Source: Laetiporus sulphureus 93-53
Taxonomy: Eukaryota > Basidiomycota > Agaricomycetes > Polyporales > Laetiporaceae
Direction of reading: 5' to 3'
Length of the DNA stretch: 64,000 bases
Assembly (NCBI RefSeq): GCF_001632365.1
Contig: NW_024468512.1
Location: 697,368 to 761,367, forward strand
Shown: positions 23,630-35,149 of the stretch, in pieces
Numbering within the stretch: the stretch's first letter is position 1
Layout: every line of letters begins with the position of its first letter
Translations under genes and position numbers: made by a program
Notes under the pieces: generated by a model
What the model was told of the DNA's origin: nothing
Databases searched by the model: none
What the model saw: the letters and a program-made list of their open reading frames with translations, nothing else

Positions 23630-24792
23630 CTAATTAATTGAAATAGTCGAAAACACAGAACGCCGCACCGATTGACCTTGGGCGTTGGTGCTCTCGCCTT
23701 GCTGTGACCGTCGCTATGATGCGCGTAAGCCCACTGATGAACTGAATCTTTAGATAGACTTACCCGTATCGCGTTGGTCGACTTGCGCATCTCGTCGAGT
23801 ACTTTCGTGTTCCGGGATCCAATGCGATTCTCCTTGTCGTTGAGGATGGCAAGCGCCTCGCGTTTCTTGTAAAGCTCCAGTTCATCTTGCGTCTTTTTGA
23901 GGACGATCTGCAGATCCTGGACGATTGCTGAAGTTGATCCTCTGGCGAACGTATGCATCACTTTCTTCAGCTCGTCAACCTCCTTCTGCAGGGCGTCGAA
24001 GTGATCGAAAATGGCCATGGCTATCTCCTGCATATCTTGAGCGTCCGCGATCTTCTCCTGCCACATCTGTGCCTCGACGTTTATTTGCTTCTCGAGCGCC
24101 AATTTGGCTTGCAGCAAAAGGGCATTCTCTGTCAGAAGCGAGTTCGCCCTGTCGTCCGCTCGCCGAGCCTTGGCTTCCATATCACGCCGGAGCCCTTTTT
24201 CATTCTCCAATGCTATCATGGCAGCATCTACGCAGTCATTGATGTGTTTGACCGGATTGCGCGCGACACTTTCGAGGTGCGTCAGCTTGAGGGTCAAGTC
24301 GTTGTTCTGCTCTAGAAGGCTCTGAATTTCGCGCCTGAGGTCGTTCTCTGCACTCTGACGGGCATCCTGCTCTTCTTGCATCTTATCCATCACTGAAGTG
24401 AGCTGTTCCACGCGCTCGAACAGGCCGACAGAGATCACGTCCTCAAGTTTGGTCAATTGCGTGAACGCGTTGTCGCCGTCGAAGCACGGTCCCTCGAAAG
24501 GCTTTTGGAGCGGAGGAGAGGCTGTCAGAGTGCGTAGACTGTCTTCTGAGGTAGTCGTGGAAACGAGTGGCTTCCGCAAGGCGAAGGGGTAGGCAGGGGT
24601 AGGCGATGAGCACCAGCCGAGTTCTTGAGACTCAGAGTACACACGGCTCAAACGGTATAAAGAAGAAGCAGGACTTGACAGAAGAGACGGTATGGAATGG
24701 GACATTTGCAAAGTTGTCTGGTTGAGGGTGCTGCGCTTGCCGAGGCGGAACTTCGAAGTAGACATCGTAACCGGCGCTGGAAGGATAGACAT
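23630..24792 (-). CDS. Coiled-coil protein of unknown function
   Basis: Two exons, 24792-23764 and 23701-23630, are separated by a 62-bp GT-AG intron with a GCTTACG branch-like site, giving 366 residues. The N-terminal ~120 residues are Ser/Thr/Pro-rich and look disordered. From about residue 125 to 325 the protein is a long heptad-rich coiled coil (runs such as LERVEQLTSVMDKMQEEQDA, LLEQNNDLTLKLTHLE, LQIVLKKTQDELELYKKREA). If the intron were retained, the frame would instead continue 63 residues to 23572, but the splice signals are good and the short ending is preferred. A second Met (24765) could also be the start. It is convergent with the glucan synthase gene and divergent from the FHIP gene. 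No family is recognised; a cytoskeletal or septum-associated scaffold is only a guess. Confidence 0.75.
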
Positions 24793-25340
24793 AGTCCGAC
24801 GCAGAAAGCAGGCGAGAGCAGCAGCGTTAGATCAGGTTGCGAAGGAGTAGAGAAAGCAGGGATGGTACACAATACTGATCGCCGCTGCACGCCTTAGCTA
24901 GCCCAGGACGGTTAGGAGGTTGACTGTTGACTCCAAGTCAGCCGTCCAAAGATCTTGAGGTTCTGACCAGCTGAATCAAGACCAGACATGCCATCGACGG
25001 TATGGAATGGGTGCTTCATCATCACGCTCTATAGCAGGGTACCTCGCATAAGCTCGATTGTACCGAATTGCAGCAGTAGGGTAATACAGAAATGCACATG
25101 GCCGGCAAGCACGCCCACGGATTGAGATCAAGCGCACCTCGGAATATGGAGAACGCTTGTCGGTGATTGCCTGGGATGCGTGCGCTTTCGTCGCAGAAAG
25201 CACTGAGAGACGTATTCTAGCGCAAGTACTGTGCAGGTCGGTGGCTGAAAGGAGATCTAGATCATCAGCCACGATCGTGTATGCGTCTCCACCCTCTGCT
25301 TGGCTACGAGCCATCGCTCCTCTAAGCTCCTTGCTGCTTG
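24793..25340. promoter_or_regulatory. Divergent promoter region, coiled-coil gene / FHIP gene
   Basis: This 548-bp interval separates two genes that start back to back, so it should hold both promoters. No coding exon, tRNA or repeat is visible. Confidence 0.45.
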
Positions 25341-28300
25341 ATGGATTATTTCTCGAAATTCTTGAGGCAGAGTATACAAGCAAGTCCTAAGATCGAGGTG
25401 TGCGTGGATTTTTGAGAACAGCGTCCAGTAGCTCAGCGATAACGCCAGGTCGACCATGCTCTGGAATTCCACAGATCATGGATGCTCATTAAGGTGAGTG
25501 GTACTAAACAAGCCCTCCAAATCCATTGTCTCATCTACTTTCAGAATACTTTGACTGAACCAGACGAACGACAATTGTCGCGAGGTATCAAGTCGACTGA
25601 TGTGCCGGTACACTTGCAGTCCATGGTCGATGCTCTCGTGTGGGAGTCAAACAGGACCGAAGAAGGGTGTGTAGGATAGCATGACTGCAGGGTCTCACTG
25701 GGTCTCACATGCCGGCCTCCAGAGCCACAGGTGCTTGCCTCGAATACCTTCTAAAGAATGGTGAGGTGTCCTTCACCTGAAACCCGTCTTAACATCTTAT
25801 TTGAACATGCAAGACGTGTTGGGGACGCTTGTCAAACTCAGCGAGGCAGATCGTCCATTCGGCGCTCAAGCTGAGGTGCTCCGGGCTGTCCAGAATATGG
25901 TAGTCCTTCTCGATGAACAATTTCTAGTACACTCTGCTGTACACAAGGCTGTCCTCCGTCTACTCAGGAACTGTGTTGGAGACGATATTCAAGAGCAGCT
26001 TGATGGCCGTAACAAAGTGATGGGTGCTGCAGGTAATGCAGTCAGAAGTCGACCTTCAGAGTATGAGGAGGACTGTACGTTGTTTCATGCGTCAGATGAT
26101 AATATCTAACATGAATCGCAGTGGTCAATCTTCTGTGTATCCTTTGTAGCAGGATACGGACGTATCGGGAGCTGCTCATGATATTTTTCCACGATAAGCA
26201 CTGGTATAGGCCTGAGCCGTTGTTTGCTGTGGAGGAGGATGACGAGGAAGATGAGGAAGATGAGAGGGAGGGCAACGGGCAACAGCTTTCCGCGGAATTA
26301 ACGGATGTGCGGCCCTCTGCAGACGTCGCGAAGACGCATCGGACGTCGTCACCATCTCCTTCTGAAGACACATCAAATTCGGGCCACGCTTCCTCCACGA
26401 CGAAGAAACCAGAGTATGAGTTTCTCCTGTTCAACTATCTGCTCCGGTTCGTTCACCGAGAAGGGCGTATTGGCGACTTCGCACGTGCAGGACTCCTCTT
26501 CCTCATGGATGTTGCAATGTCTCCCGGAGGATCAGCACGCAAGTCTGTTGAAGACGGCCTATCGTCATCGACCTCATCGGACACGATACATCCGGATCCC
26601 ACCGTAGACGCTGCGCTTGCACTTGCCGAGTACATCATCGATGGAGATTTCTCTGAGGTCCTCGCCGCAGGAGTTTCCGCAGTATACTCGTTGCTTCCTC
26701 GGAAACTGGAGATACGTTCCGCGCCGCCTACGGAGTCTGCCCCTGGAGGTGGGATGGTGCTTGGCAGCACACTCGCAGAGGTGACCGAGGAAGAGAAGGG
26801 TAGACTCGAGGCTACAAGGGAGAAGAACCGTGCCATGGGTATAGAGGAGTCGTCAAACCCGGACTTCAAAGCACGCCTCGACCACTTCCTTAAACTCCTG
26901 GAGTTCCTGCAGGACGTGCTGCGTCGAAACGTCGTCCATGAACCTGTGGACGACAACGTGGAACCTTCAGCGCTCGTGGGTTCAGCGATCGTACAGTGCA
27001 TCCTGGATGCCATGCGGCGCGTCTTCCTGGAGAATGTTCTCTACCCCTCCATTCTCGAGTGTTCGGATGCTGATGGGAGTGCTGTTGCTGTCATGTCTTA
27101 CATCGAGATCATGATTCGCACGCTTGAGAACGGCCAGCTGGCGGACCTCTTGATAGACTTCCTCATGAGCGAGGACAACAGCGAAATGCCTCGAAACAGA
27201 GTTCGTCATCAGACACTCAATCTGTCAGGTGATGCCCCTCCAATATCAAGGTCTGCAGGTGTGGTCGACAAGGAGACGAAGTCACGGAGGAGGAGAAGCG
27301 CGGCAATGGTACTCTTGGAGATGGAGGCGCCCAATTCGAGGCGGCAGTCGGAATACTTCACGTCCATGGGCCGGTTCACGCTCAAGGACCTACTCCTAAG
27401 TAGCCTGCGATCCAAATCGCAGCCTACCGCCACTTCCGCGCTTCAGCTGCTGCAATCGCTGCTTCTACACTACTGCACGTTGTGCGTTGATAGACTACTC
27501 ATTGTCATTCCCGACCCTCTCGCCACTAGCTTCCCCGAACCCCCTGCGATCGAACCGTCCCCAGAAGAGAGACCATCACCCACCGTAAGTGATGATGGCG
27601 ATGACGATGACGAGACGTTCGAATTCCCCAGCTTTCAAGACGGTCTCAAAGTTACGACAAGCAACCCGATCATCGTGGCCCCCACAGGTTTTGTGCAACC
27701 AGACACCACCTATTGGACCCATGAGCGTGAGATGGGCTTGTATCTCACTTTAGTCTCGCGAGTCGATCCCCACCACAACGAGGATGCCTTCAGCACGGGA
27801 TACGACCATTATCTGCGGGATGCTTTGTTCTCAATAGAAAGCCAGTTGTGTTTCCAGCAAGATATCGAACCGAGGGCGCGAGCAAAGCTGAAGCATCGCC
27901 TGAATCCCAACGATCCCGTGCTTTCGCTCGTGCTCGAATCGTTGCGGAAATTCTTCGCCAATACGCCCGAGATGAACATGGCGTTGACAGGTGTACTGGC
28001 CACACTCGCACTATGTCCGGACCGTTCCCTGGCAGGTTGGCTGACGTTTGCGCCGAAGGCAGCTGCTTCCTCTCCAGTTGGGCCGGATAGTCTCTCTGTG
28101 TATGGCGACGATGGGGATGACCGGTCCATGGACTTCCGGATAGAAGAGAAGCTCGCATCAGATTCGCATTTCCTCCCTGCCTCCAGTATCGATGACCAGT
28201 CACGTCCCGTGGTTCACTCTGTCTTCCATGGGCTCGTTTCGCAGTTGGAACGGTACAGGCAAATGGTTGAGAAGTTTGACCAATACCTATTGGAGCGGCG

Positions 28301-28907
28301 GCAAGGCCTGCTCTTCTCGGAAAACCTGACGGACGCGTTGACGCTCGCGCTGGACTTCGACGCGAATGTCTCACCGAAGACGAGTATCTCCCTCAGCCCA
28401 AGCGCGGCTGCAACAGAGTCCAGCACACTTCGCCTGAAACCGAGGTCGAAGTCTGCATCTTCCTCACTCGTGTCGTTCCTCACTCCCAAAAAGAAGCCCG
28501 CTAAGTCTCCAGTCGCGGAGGCCACCCCTCCCCCGCGGGGTGCAGACAAGACTGTTGAAGCCAGTCCCTTCGGTCCTCATTACCAGATGACCGGCGCTAT
28601 TATCGTCGAGCCGTTCGCTGCTCCGGCTCCTTCTTCAGGGCCGTGGACACCCGAACGATCCCGCAAATACAACGCTGACGACGAGGATGTGCTCGCTTCT
28701 TTCGGGCAGTGGGGAGAAGGTCGGTCCGACGCAGAAGGCAATGCGGCCAGGGAGGATGAGGAAGAGGAAGAGCAGACGAAACCGGCGACCGTCACGTTGT
28801 CGCGTCTATTAGATAATGTGGTAATTCTGGAGGAGTCCATCAAGGAACTGGTGGCAATCATTCATGCGCGACGCAGCCTCGGGATCGACTCTATACGCTA
28901 TCTGTAG
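25341..28907 (+). CDS. FHIP-family subunit of the FTS/Hook/FHIP (FHF) endosome-dynein adaptor
   Basis: Six exons: 25341-25397, 25449-25493, 25545-25666, 25723-25760, 25814-26074, 26122-28907. They total 3309 nt, or 1102 residues. The N-terminus MDYFSKFLRQ, then EFHRSWMLIKNTL, VPVHLQSMVDALVWE, TGACLEYLLKNDVLGTL and DLVNLLCILCSRIRTYRELL, matches the conserved N-terminal region of FHIP/RAI16 (former UPF0518) proteins. In filamentous fungi FHIP joins Hook and FTS to couple early endosomes to dynein for long-range hyphal transport. The remaining ~850 residues include an acidic run (DEEDEEDER), helical repeat-like stretches and a Ser/Pro-rich C-terminal region with KKKPAKSP. The four small 5' exons (38-122 nt) and the fifth exon were placed by frame continuity and family motifs. 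The long last exon shows no convincing intron. Confidence 0.88.
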
Positions 28908-29132
28908 ATTCTGCAGTGTACATTCATACGGACAGGTTGGATCTCTGCTCAATACACATGGGTTACTATGGGAAGCCAGTATAAGGAAGTTACACGAGAC
29001 TATAATAATCACACTAAGGATATACATAAGGGGATCAACGCAAGGGGAGGTTTGGGGGGTGTGCATAGGTCGGGTAGGGCTGGTATATGAGTTTCATTGA
29101 GAGAGAGCGCACTGGTGTTGATATCCCATCCA

Positions 29133-30264
29133 TCACCTTCGTGACTTCTTTGAGGAAGAACGTGTCTTTGCGGCCTTCGTAGAGCCAGCATCGGCGGATG
29201 ATTTCGCCTTGTCACCGAAAAGCGTTTGCTGAAGTTTCGCAAACTCTTCGTCGTCTATCTCCGGAAGCTGTACACCACCCTTCTTCAACTTCTTCTTGGG
29301 TGACGCCTGGACATCGTCCTCATCGTCCTGCTCCTGGATCCGTCTCTTTCCTTTCTTCCCCTTGGCTTGCGGTTTAGCATACTTCGCAGCGAGGCTGTCG
29401 AAGAATCCGTCCATATTGTTCTTTCTCTTCACAATGATGGCCTGCAGAGCAGAATGGTCCTCCCCATCGTCCTCGTCCGCTTCCTCCTCCTCCTGTTCTT
29501 TGCTGGCCTTGGCCTTTCCCCTGCTCTTCCTCGTGCTTGGCTTCGCATTGCCGTAGAACTCATCCCAGACCCCCAGCTCCTTTGCCAGCTCTTCCGCTTC
29601 TTTGGCCTCCTTTTGACCCTGTTTCGTGCGGACGAGCTTCGCCTTCTCATCCTTGACACTCGATTCCCACAGAGGGAGCGAAGATAGTTCGCCTTTATGG
29701 ATGAGGCCAGAAATGATGACAATGAACCGCGCTTCGTCATCGTATGTTGAATGCGGGATATGTTTCATGATTTCGGCTATTGAGCCTTGGTTCTCGCTGT
29801 ATGCTTTCTTGATGTCCGCGACCTCTTCCACAGAGCCTGATAGAGATGAGATGATATTAAAGATCACAGTCGTTAAGATCACCTTGATACTCCTTCTTCA
29901 GCTCATCAAGCTTCTCCTTCGTGACGCGATCGAACAAATCCTCGAAGTAGGCTTCCCAGCCGTCTTCGGGTGAGAGCTCAAAGCCCTCATCCGTCCTTCC
30001 CATACGGTCATATCTGCTCCTCTTCTTTTCATCCGAGAGTACGGCATACGCAAAGCCGATCTGCTGAAACTTGAGAGACAGCTCCTCCTTCTGCGAGTCA
30101 CTCGCAGTGGCGTGTTTGTCGGGATGGTGGGCCAGAGCTAGACGGCGGTACGACTTCTTGATATCTTCAGGCTTTGCGTCATGGGGCACTGCAAGTACTT
30201 CATATAGATCAACGGATTCAGCATCTGGAAAGAAGTGCGAGATGGGATCCGGGCGGTCATCCAT
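29133..30264 (-). CDS. DNAJC9: J-domain co-chaperone, DNAJC9 type
   Basis: Two exons, 30264-29883 and 29836-29133, flank a 46-bp intron and give 361 residues. The J domain starts at about residue 18 (VDLYEVLAVPHDAKPEDIKK) and has the Hsp70-stimulating HPD motif at 47-49. A conserved helical segment follows (RYDRMGRTDEGFE to DDEARFIVIISGLI), characteristic of the DNAJC9 family, which works with Hsp70 and histones H3-H4 in metazoans. The C-terminal half is Lys/Glu-rich with several nuclear-localisation-like basic clusters (KKKLKK, final KKSRR), fitting a nuclear protein. It is convergent with the FHIP gene, whose stop is only 225 bp away. The assignment rests on the J domain plus the DNAJC9-like middle region; the histone role is inferred from animal homologues. 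Confidence 0.88.
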
Positions 30265-30641
30265 GGTGGGTTCAGCGTGGAAGGAAGGAGTGAACGCGCG
30301 CCGCGACGCGTTTAACTACGAAACGCGCCCCACGTGACCCGACTCCGTCGTGCGCGTCTCAGGAAGCGCCCAATCACACCGGTTTCATTCTGATTGGCGA
30401 AGATCACACAAGGCGTAACTTGGCTTAATCAATGCAAGGTTTTTACATGGTATATAGTTTACGACCCATTAGGGAACACATAGCCGCCTCAAGGTAGTCG
30501 TGAAGTAAGAGTATCAGCATGATGTCCGTCCAGCAGCCCAATCAGATGTAGCAATGGATATAGTACAATCACACAGTGAGAGATTACTCTATTGTTATTC
30601 GGGGTTCCACAGGTGCACCACCGGTGTAGGAGGACTTGCGA
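30265..30641. other. Intergenic interval
   Basis: This is the promoter side of the DNAJC9-type gene and the 3' flank of the membrane protein gene. A CACGTG hexamer occurs at about 30332. Nothing coding is visible. Confidence 0.45.
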
Positions 30642-32493
30642 TCAGTTAATTCTCCTGATGGGCGGAGGAAGGACGATAAGTACCGACGCCTCCAAGTAAT
30701 ACCTTAATGAGATTGGTTTACCGAATAAGTTCTCTCTCAATTGGACGGCAACAGGCTTGTAGTACTGACCACGGTTCTTTGAATCGTGCAGGCCCTTGTC
30801 AAAGTCCGCGAAGCACCGCACGCCCACAGCGAATGTCGCAAAGATCAGTAACGACGCCACAACGGCTGCAAAGAACCCGTGTCAAGCATTCCGTGACATT
30901 GATGAGGATCTCTAGATGGACATACTGAAGACGGTGAGCGTGGCTCGTGTTGAGATATATTCGTCTTCTGAATCGGGCTCATAGAAGCGCACAAGCTTAT
31001 AGACTGCAAAGCTATGCATGAGGGGAAAAGCAGACACGGCGGTCAAGGTGGTGCTCACTGACTGATGAGCAAGAAAGAGAGTCAGCAGCATGCCCAAACC
31101 AGAGTATCCGGAAATCGCTCACAGTAAACCTGAGCGGCCAGCATCAGCACTAAGGAGATGGACATTAACCTAGAAGGTCGCAAGTCAGACATTTACATCT
31201 CCTAATTATGAGGCTCACGATTTGATCTCGCGCTGTACGGCGACACCCGCGATCGCCAACAATATCAAAACCACGGGAATAGCAGCGATCGTGAGCCCGA
31301 ATTCAGCCGTGTTCTCTTGCAAGACCACGATGAGTAGCTGTATGTTTCAGCTGAATAATGCATACATGAGAGGGGGGTAAAATCGCATAACTTACTTGCA
31401 TGGTGACTCCAACGAAGATGAAAAAATCGAATTTGAGAAGGCAAATCATGATCTGGTAGTATTCATACATTGCTACAAGGAGAACGTCAGCGAATACCGG
31501 ATGTCACGATATATCCACCTGCTACTCACTCCTCATAGCAGGATTGGCGCCGACAATGTGGAAGATTGCCCAGCTATACCAGTCGATGAGATCCGGGCTC
31601 GATGCAACTACCGTGAAGACACGCACCCGAATTCGTGGTATAATTCTCTGAAGTAGTAGATCAACGCAATCCACGAGACACCGATTATGATGGGCGGGAC
31701 AATCAGAAATGGCTCGATTTTTCGCCACAATGTGCCCACCCCACCGCCATTCTACACAGATCATGGTCATTGTCACATCTTACAAAATCAAATATTTGGC
31801 ATACGGACCACAAATGGGTCTGCGCCAGGCCCGGAGTATACCAATGCAGTGTGGGTCTCGTGTATTTGGAGGGAAGCCATGACAATCATTGCTGCGTGAA
31901 AGGCTGGCCAAATATCAGCCACTGGGCCAATTGATGCACATAATCCAGTGCGTACATAGAATGCCAATCAATTGAATGACATTTCGCAACCTCAATGCGT
32001 CAAGTGCCATGAAGAGCTCGAAGAGCCTAAGCAGCTGTCAGACTACCATCTGCTGTTGATCACGGCCTAACTCACTCCGCCAGAATGAACAGAGCCAAAT
32101 AACATGGCAGCGTCTTCCCGAAGAAACGTCAGTACAAATATGAGACTCTAACTCGGGTACTCACTTTGTATCTGCCATTTTGACTCTCAAACTCCACATG
32201 TTCTTCCACCTATATTTTATCATAATAAGTTGCTTGAGAGCCAGTGTGAGTGTAAAGGAACTCAACCAATCTGAAGGTGATCGAGACCATCACGAGCACC
32301 ACAACCGCCTCTATACGTACAGTCAGAAGAGTGGCTCGCAATGATTTATCGAGCACGCACGTAGGCAAACTGTCAAGCGGATATGAAATCTCATCAAATA
32401 GGGCGCGCAGGCAGGTTCTCAGCACGTACTGGTGCCAATGAAGGCCCGTTGGGATCTCGTACTCAAGAGTGGCTCGGGAGCCATGATTACCCA
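30642..32493 (-). CDS. Intron-dense multi-pass membrane protein of unknown function (5' end unresolved)
   Basis: The supported exon chain on the minus strand is: exon ending 32267, then 32209-32165, 32113-32076, 32026-31956, 31903-31809, 31751-31627, 31573-31530, 31472-31396, 31337-31219, 31169-31123, 31057-30926, 30865-30642. Every junction keeps phase. The spliced product has about seven hydrophobic segments (for example LPCYLALFILAELFELFMAL, TIAAIPVVLILLAIAGVAV, VVASLLIFATFAVGV) separated by polar loops such as IHETHTALVYSGPGADPF and KLVRFYEPDSEDEY. The overall pattern resembles a membrane-protein family I associate with Agaricomycetes, but I cannot name it. The first exon lacks an in-frame ATG before its upstream stop, so one or more 5' exons are missing. 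The frame from ATG 32934 is a candidate but could not be joined cleanly. Exon sizes of 38-132 nt make this the most fragmented gene in the window. Confidence 0.7.
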
Positions 32494-33091
32494 ATGACAG
32501 GCAGCGGATGAGTATGGGACGGGACGTCCTCGATTCTCAAAGTGCACGACGAAGCCAGCGGTGAAGACACCAGAACGAGGAACTTGTTCGAGCCAGCCAG
32601 CCTTTTGTATGTCGTGAAGCGATGCAGGAACCCGTGGTTTGAGCGCTGAGCGCTCACTGTTCCGCCCGAAACGTAGCAGTGATTACGTAAACGACTGGTT
32701 GTAGCACCGACCGCACCGCCCAAACATCGCCTTACAGATACTATCACGGTCTTGTCTCCTTGTACATGTGGGGTCTGGCAATTCGTCTATTTGGATTCCG
32801 TCCCCCCTTGAGCTATGTGCGTCAGCATCGTCGCCCGTGCCGAGTCTGGTACTCACTGCCTCGCCGTTGAATGACCAGTCGAGCCTATAATTGGCCCTGA
32901 GGCCCGATCCAACGTGACGCATGGCGGCGCTCATGGCTTCTCGCTAGGAAGCAATTGGTGCTTCGCTTGCACCTCGCGGTACACGTTATGCATATTTTGC
33001 TCCTGGCTTACCGAATGGCGCATTCGCGATTACCGTCTCGGTGACACATGATGATATAACAGATTGCAGACTGTTTATGATATGCGACGAG
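32494..33091. other. Interval with a possible 5' exon of the membrane protein gene
   Basis: An ATG-started minus-strand frame at 32934-32683 (beginning MSAAMRHVGSGLRANYRLD) contains a good donor, GTGAGT at 32856. It may be the first exon of the membrane protein gene downstream. I could not find an acceptor that restores the next exon's frame with confidence. Otherwise only the promoter of that gene and the 3' flank of the SET gene are expected here. Confidence 0.35.
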
Positions 33092-34831
33092 TTAAAACTC
33101 TTCTCCAGCCTGTACGCTACGTTTCACAGCGGCCGCAATCTCAAGTTCCTCTCGCCATAAGCACAGTATATTCCCTCTCGCCCACTCGTAGCAGCCGTCG
33201 CCATGGTCAAGATTGCTGCTTGCATCGCGTAAGCCAGTCTTAGCCCTCTTTGCCAAGTTGTCGCAGATGCCAAGAAGAGATTGCCTCCAACGAATCTCGT
33301 TTTCTGCGGAGATTATATCACGATGGCCGTTTACTACGTCTTTCCAGGGTCGTATCAAGTTGTCTTGCACGGAGAAATGCGAATCTTCCATAAGGTGGTA
33401 GAGGCGCAAAGCTGTGATGAGGCGGTACGAAGGATGCGCAGGAGGAGGAGCCGAGTCAAGTGTCCATTCACTGTAAATGCGGTTATACGTTGATTTAGCA
33501 CAGCACACATGCATCTAATACGTATAATTGCATACCCCCAATACCCCTCGTCTTCAAGGATCGTCCTGAGCGGACGTCCAAATCGGCTATTTGAGAAAAG
33601 GTCCTCTACAAGATCTTGCACGTCGATCTCCCCGCGAAAACCGCCAGTGACTATTTCAGTCGGTTGGAAAGGGACCACAAAGCCATACTCGACAAAGAGC
33701 GTCCTGTTTGCATGTCCGCCGTATCTCAGGAACAACTGCTGTCCCTGCTCAATGCCGTTGTCATCAGAGCAACGGAAAATGAAGTCGTCCGGGTTTCCTC
33801 GAGTGCTGGAAGGGGCTTTTGATCTTTCCGGCATCACAGGAATAACCTGTGAGTTGTTTGAACAATGATTGGCGAAGTCAAGGACTGGACAAAGCGTCAG
33901 GTGGTCTTCGGTACAGCTCGGATGTCTCACAGGATAGTAGATGCAGCGTGAATTTACTGTGTTCGAATTGGTCAGGGTCGGATGGCAGCCGCGGGCTCAC
34001 AAAATAACCACCATTAAGCCAAGCCCACAGGTAGTCCATAACGAACGCGTTTCCACCCATCGATCCCGAAGAGAAACCCGGACGCGAGGACTGGGCCGCT
34101 GGTTGAGGGTATTTGCGCTGTGTGAAGTCATGTTAACCCACGGCAGTCTGTCTTTACCATAAGGAGATACAACATACCAAATGTATGCGCACAGCTCTCT
34201 GATCCAGTTCAAAGCGGTTGTACAAGCTAGTCAGTGCTGCCGTGACACTCGGTGGGAGAGTTTCTAGCAGCAGTGTTTCTGGCATCTGTGGCTGCGATTG
34301 CTTCGACTTGACGAGCCAGCTTAGAGGGTGGCTATCGAAGTTTCGTGGCATCGTTGAGATGTACGGCCCGAATGCTGGGTCCAGAGAGTCCTCATCCTCG
34401 CGAGGTTTATGTAAGAAGAGATGCAGCGAAATAAGTTGTGTAGCTGTCAGCATTTGTCCCCGCCTCGAGGAGATATACATGGGGCCGAGTGTGTCAACAT
34501 TGATGAGAGCCTTCGCAGGAATAGTGAAGAGAGTAGTTGAGGGCTATCTTCTCTCCATTAGTGGCTTAGAACTGAATGTGAAGCTCGAAAACATATCTTA
34601 CCAGACAGCTCTTCGAAGCGAAAAGACCTCTCCCTGCACCTATACAACCCAACGTAAGGTCGTGTCGACTGATCGTATCGAGGACGGCATACCTTCGACA
34701 CTCCCATATTTGACGAGCATTCGCTCTGTTCCAATATCCGTCCCGTGCGCATCCCTTAGCCAGCATAGCAGACGGTGCCAGCGTTGATCGTCGGAAAAAG
34801 CATCGTCGTGCGAGTAGTTCGTCTCAGCCAT
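33092..34831 (-). CDS. SET-domain protein (RuBisCO-LSMT/SETD6-like class)
   Basis: Six exons: 34831-34693, 34639-34602, 34543-34178, 34117-34012, 33956-33536, 33470-33092. They total 1449 nt, or 482 residues. The split SET domain is visible: an N-terminal GAGRGLFASKSC motif near residue 47, a long inserted region, then LCPVLDFANHC (the DxxNH signature) and GQQLFLRYGGHANRTLFVEYGF with the catalytic-type Tyr. A helical C-terminal extension (RLITALRLYHLMEDS, RWRQSLLGICDNLAKRA) resembles the substrate-binding region of this class, whose members methylate lysines of ribosomal or other non-histone proteins. It starts back to back with the SDR gene. The substrate cannot be told from sequence. Confidence 0.85.
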
Positions 34832-35149
34832 GGCGCGTTTACACCAGCCACCATCGCGTTATCTTGTCTGAAATCGTCGGGCTGCCGCCGGGGACGTTGT
34901 TCACCTGGTGTGTAACGTAGAGTAATCCACAGAGGTGCCTTTTGAGCAGACTTTGTGAGCTACAAGGGTCCCGGAACTCGCAGCACGCAATGCACGGTGA
35001 GCATTCGTTGGTCCGCCAAGAGGCACATGCGCATCCGGGATGATCACTGATAGGGCCCTCTAAAAGTGACTCGCCTGCGGCTCCCCTTCTTCCCACAGGC
35101 CTTGCAGCTACATAGGCGTATCGTCAAAGCAGCCATCTCTTGTCGCAGA
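34832..35149. promoter_or_regulatory. Bidirectional promoter, SET gene / SDR gene
   Basis: The 318 bp between two divergent ATGs must contain both promoters. No coding potential is seen. It suggests possible co-regulation of the two genes, but no specific operator is recognisable. Confidence 0.5.

Noticed and set aside
23572..23763. Longer C-terminus for the coiled-coil protein (stop at 23572)
   Set aside because: It needs retention of a 62-bp sequence with strong donor, branch-like site and acceptor. The spliced form is more typical here.
31574..31626. 29-bp intron (ending near 31598) in the membrane protein gene
   Set aside because: It is too short to splice. The 53-bp version restores the continuous segment YHEFGWAIFHIVGANP.
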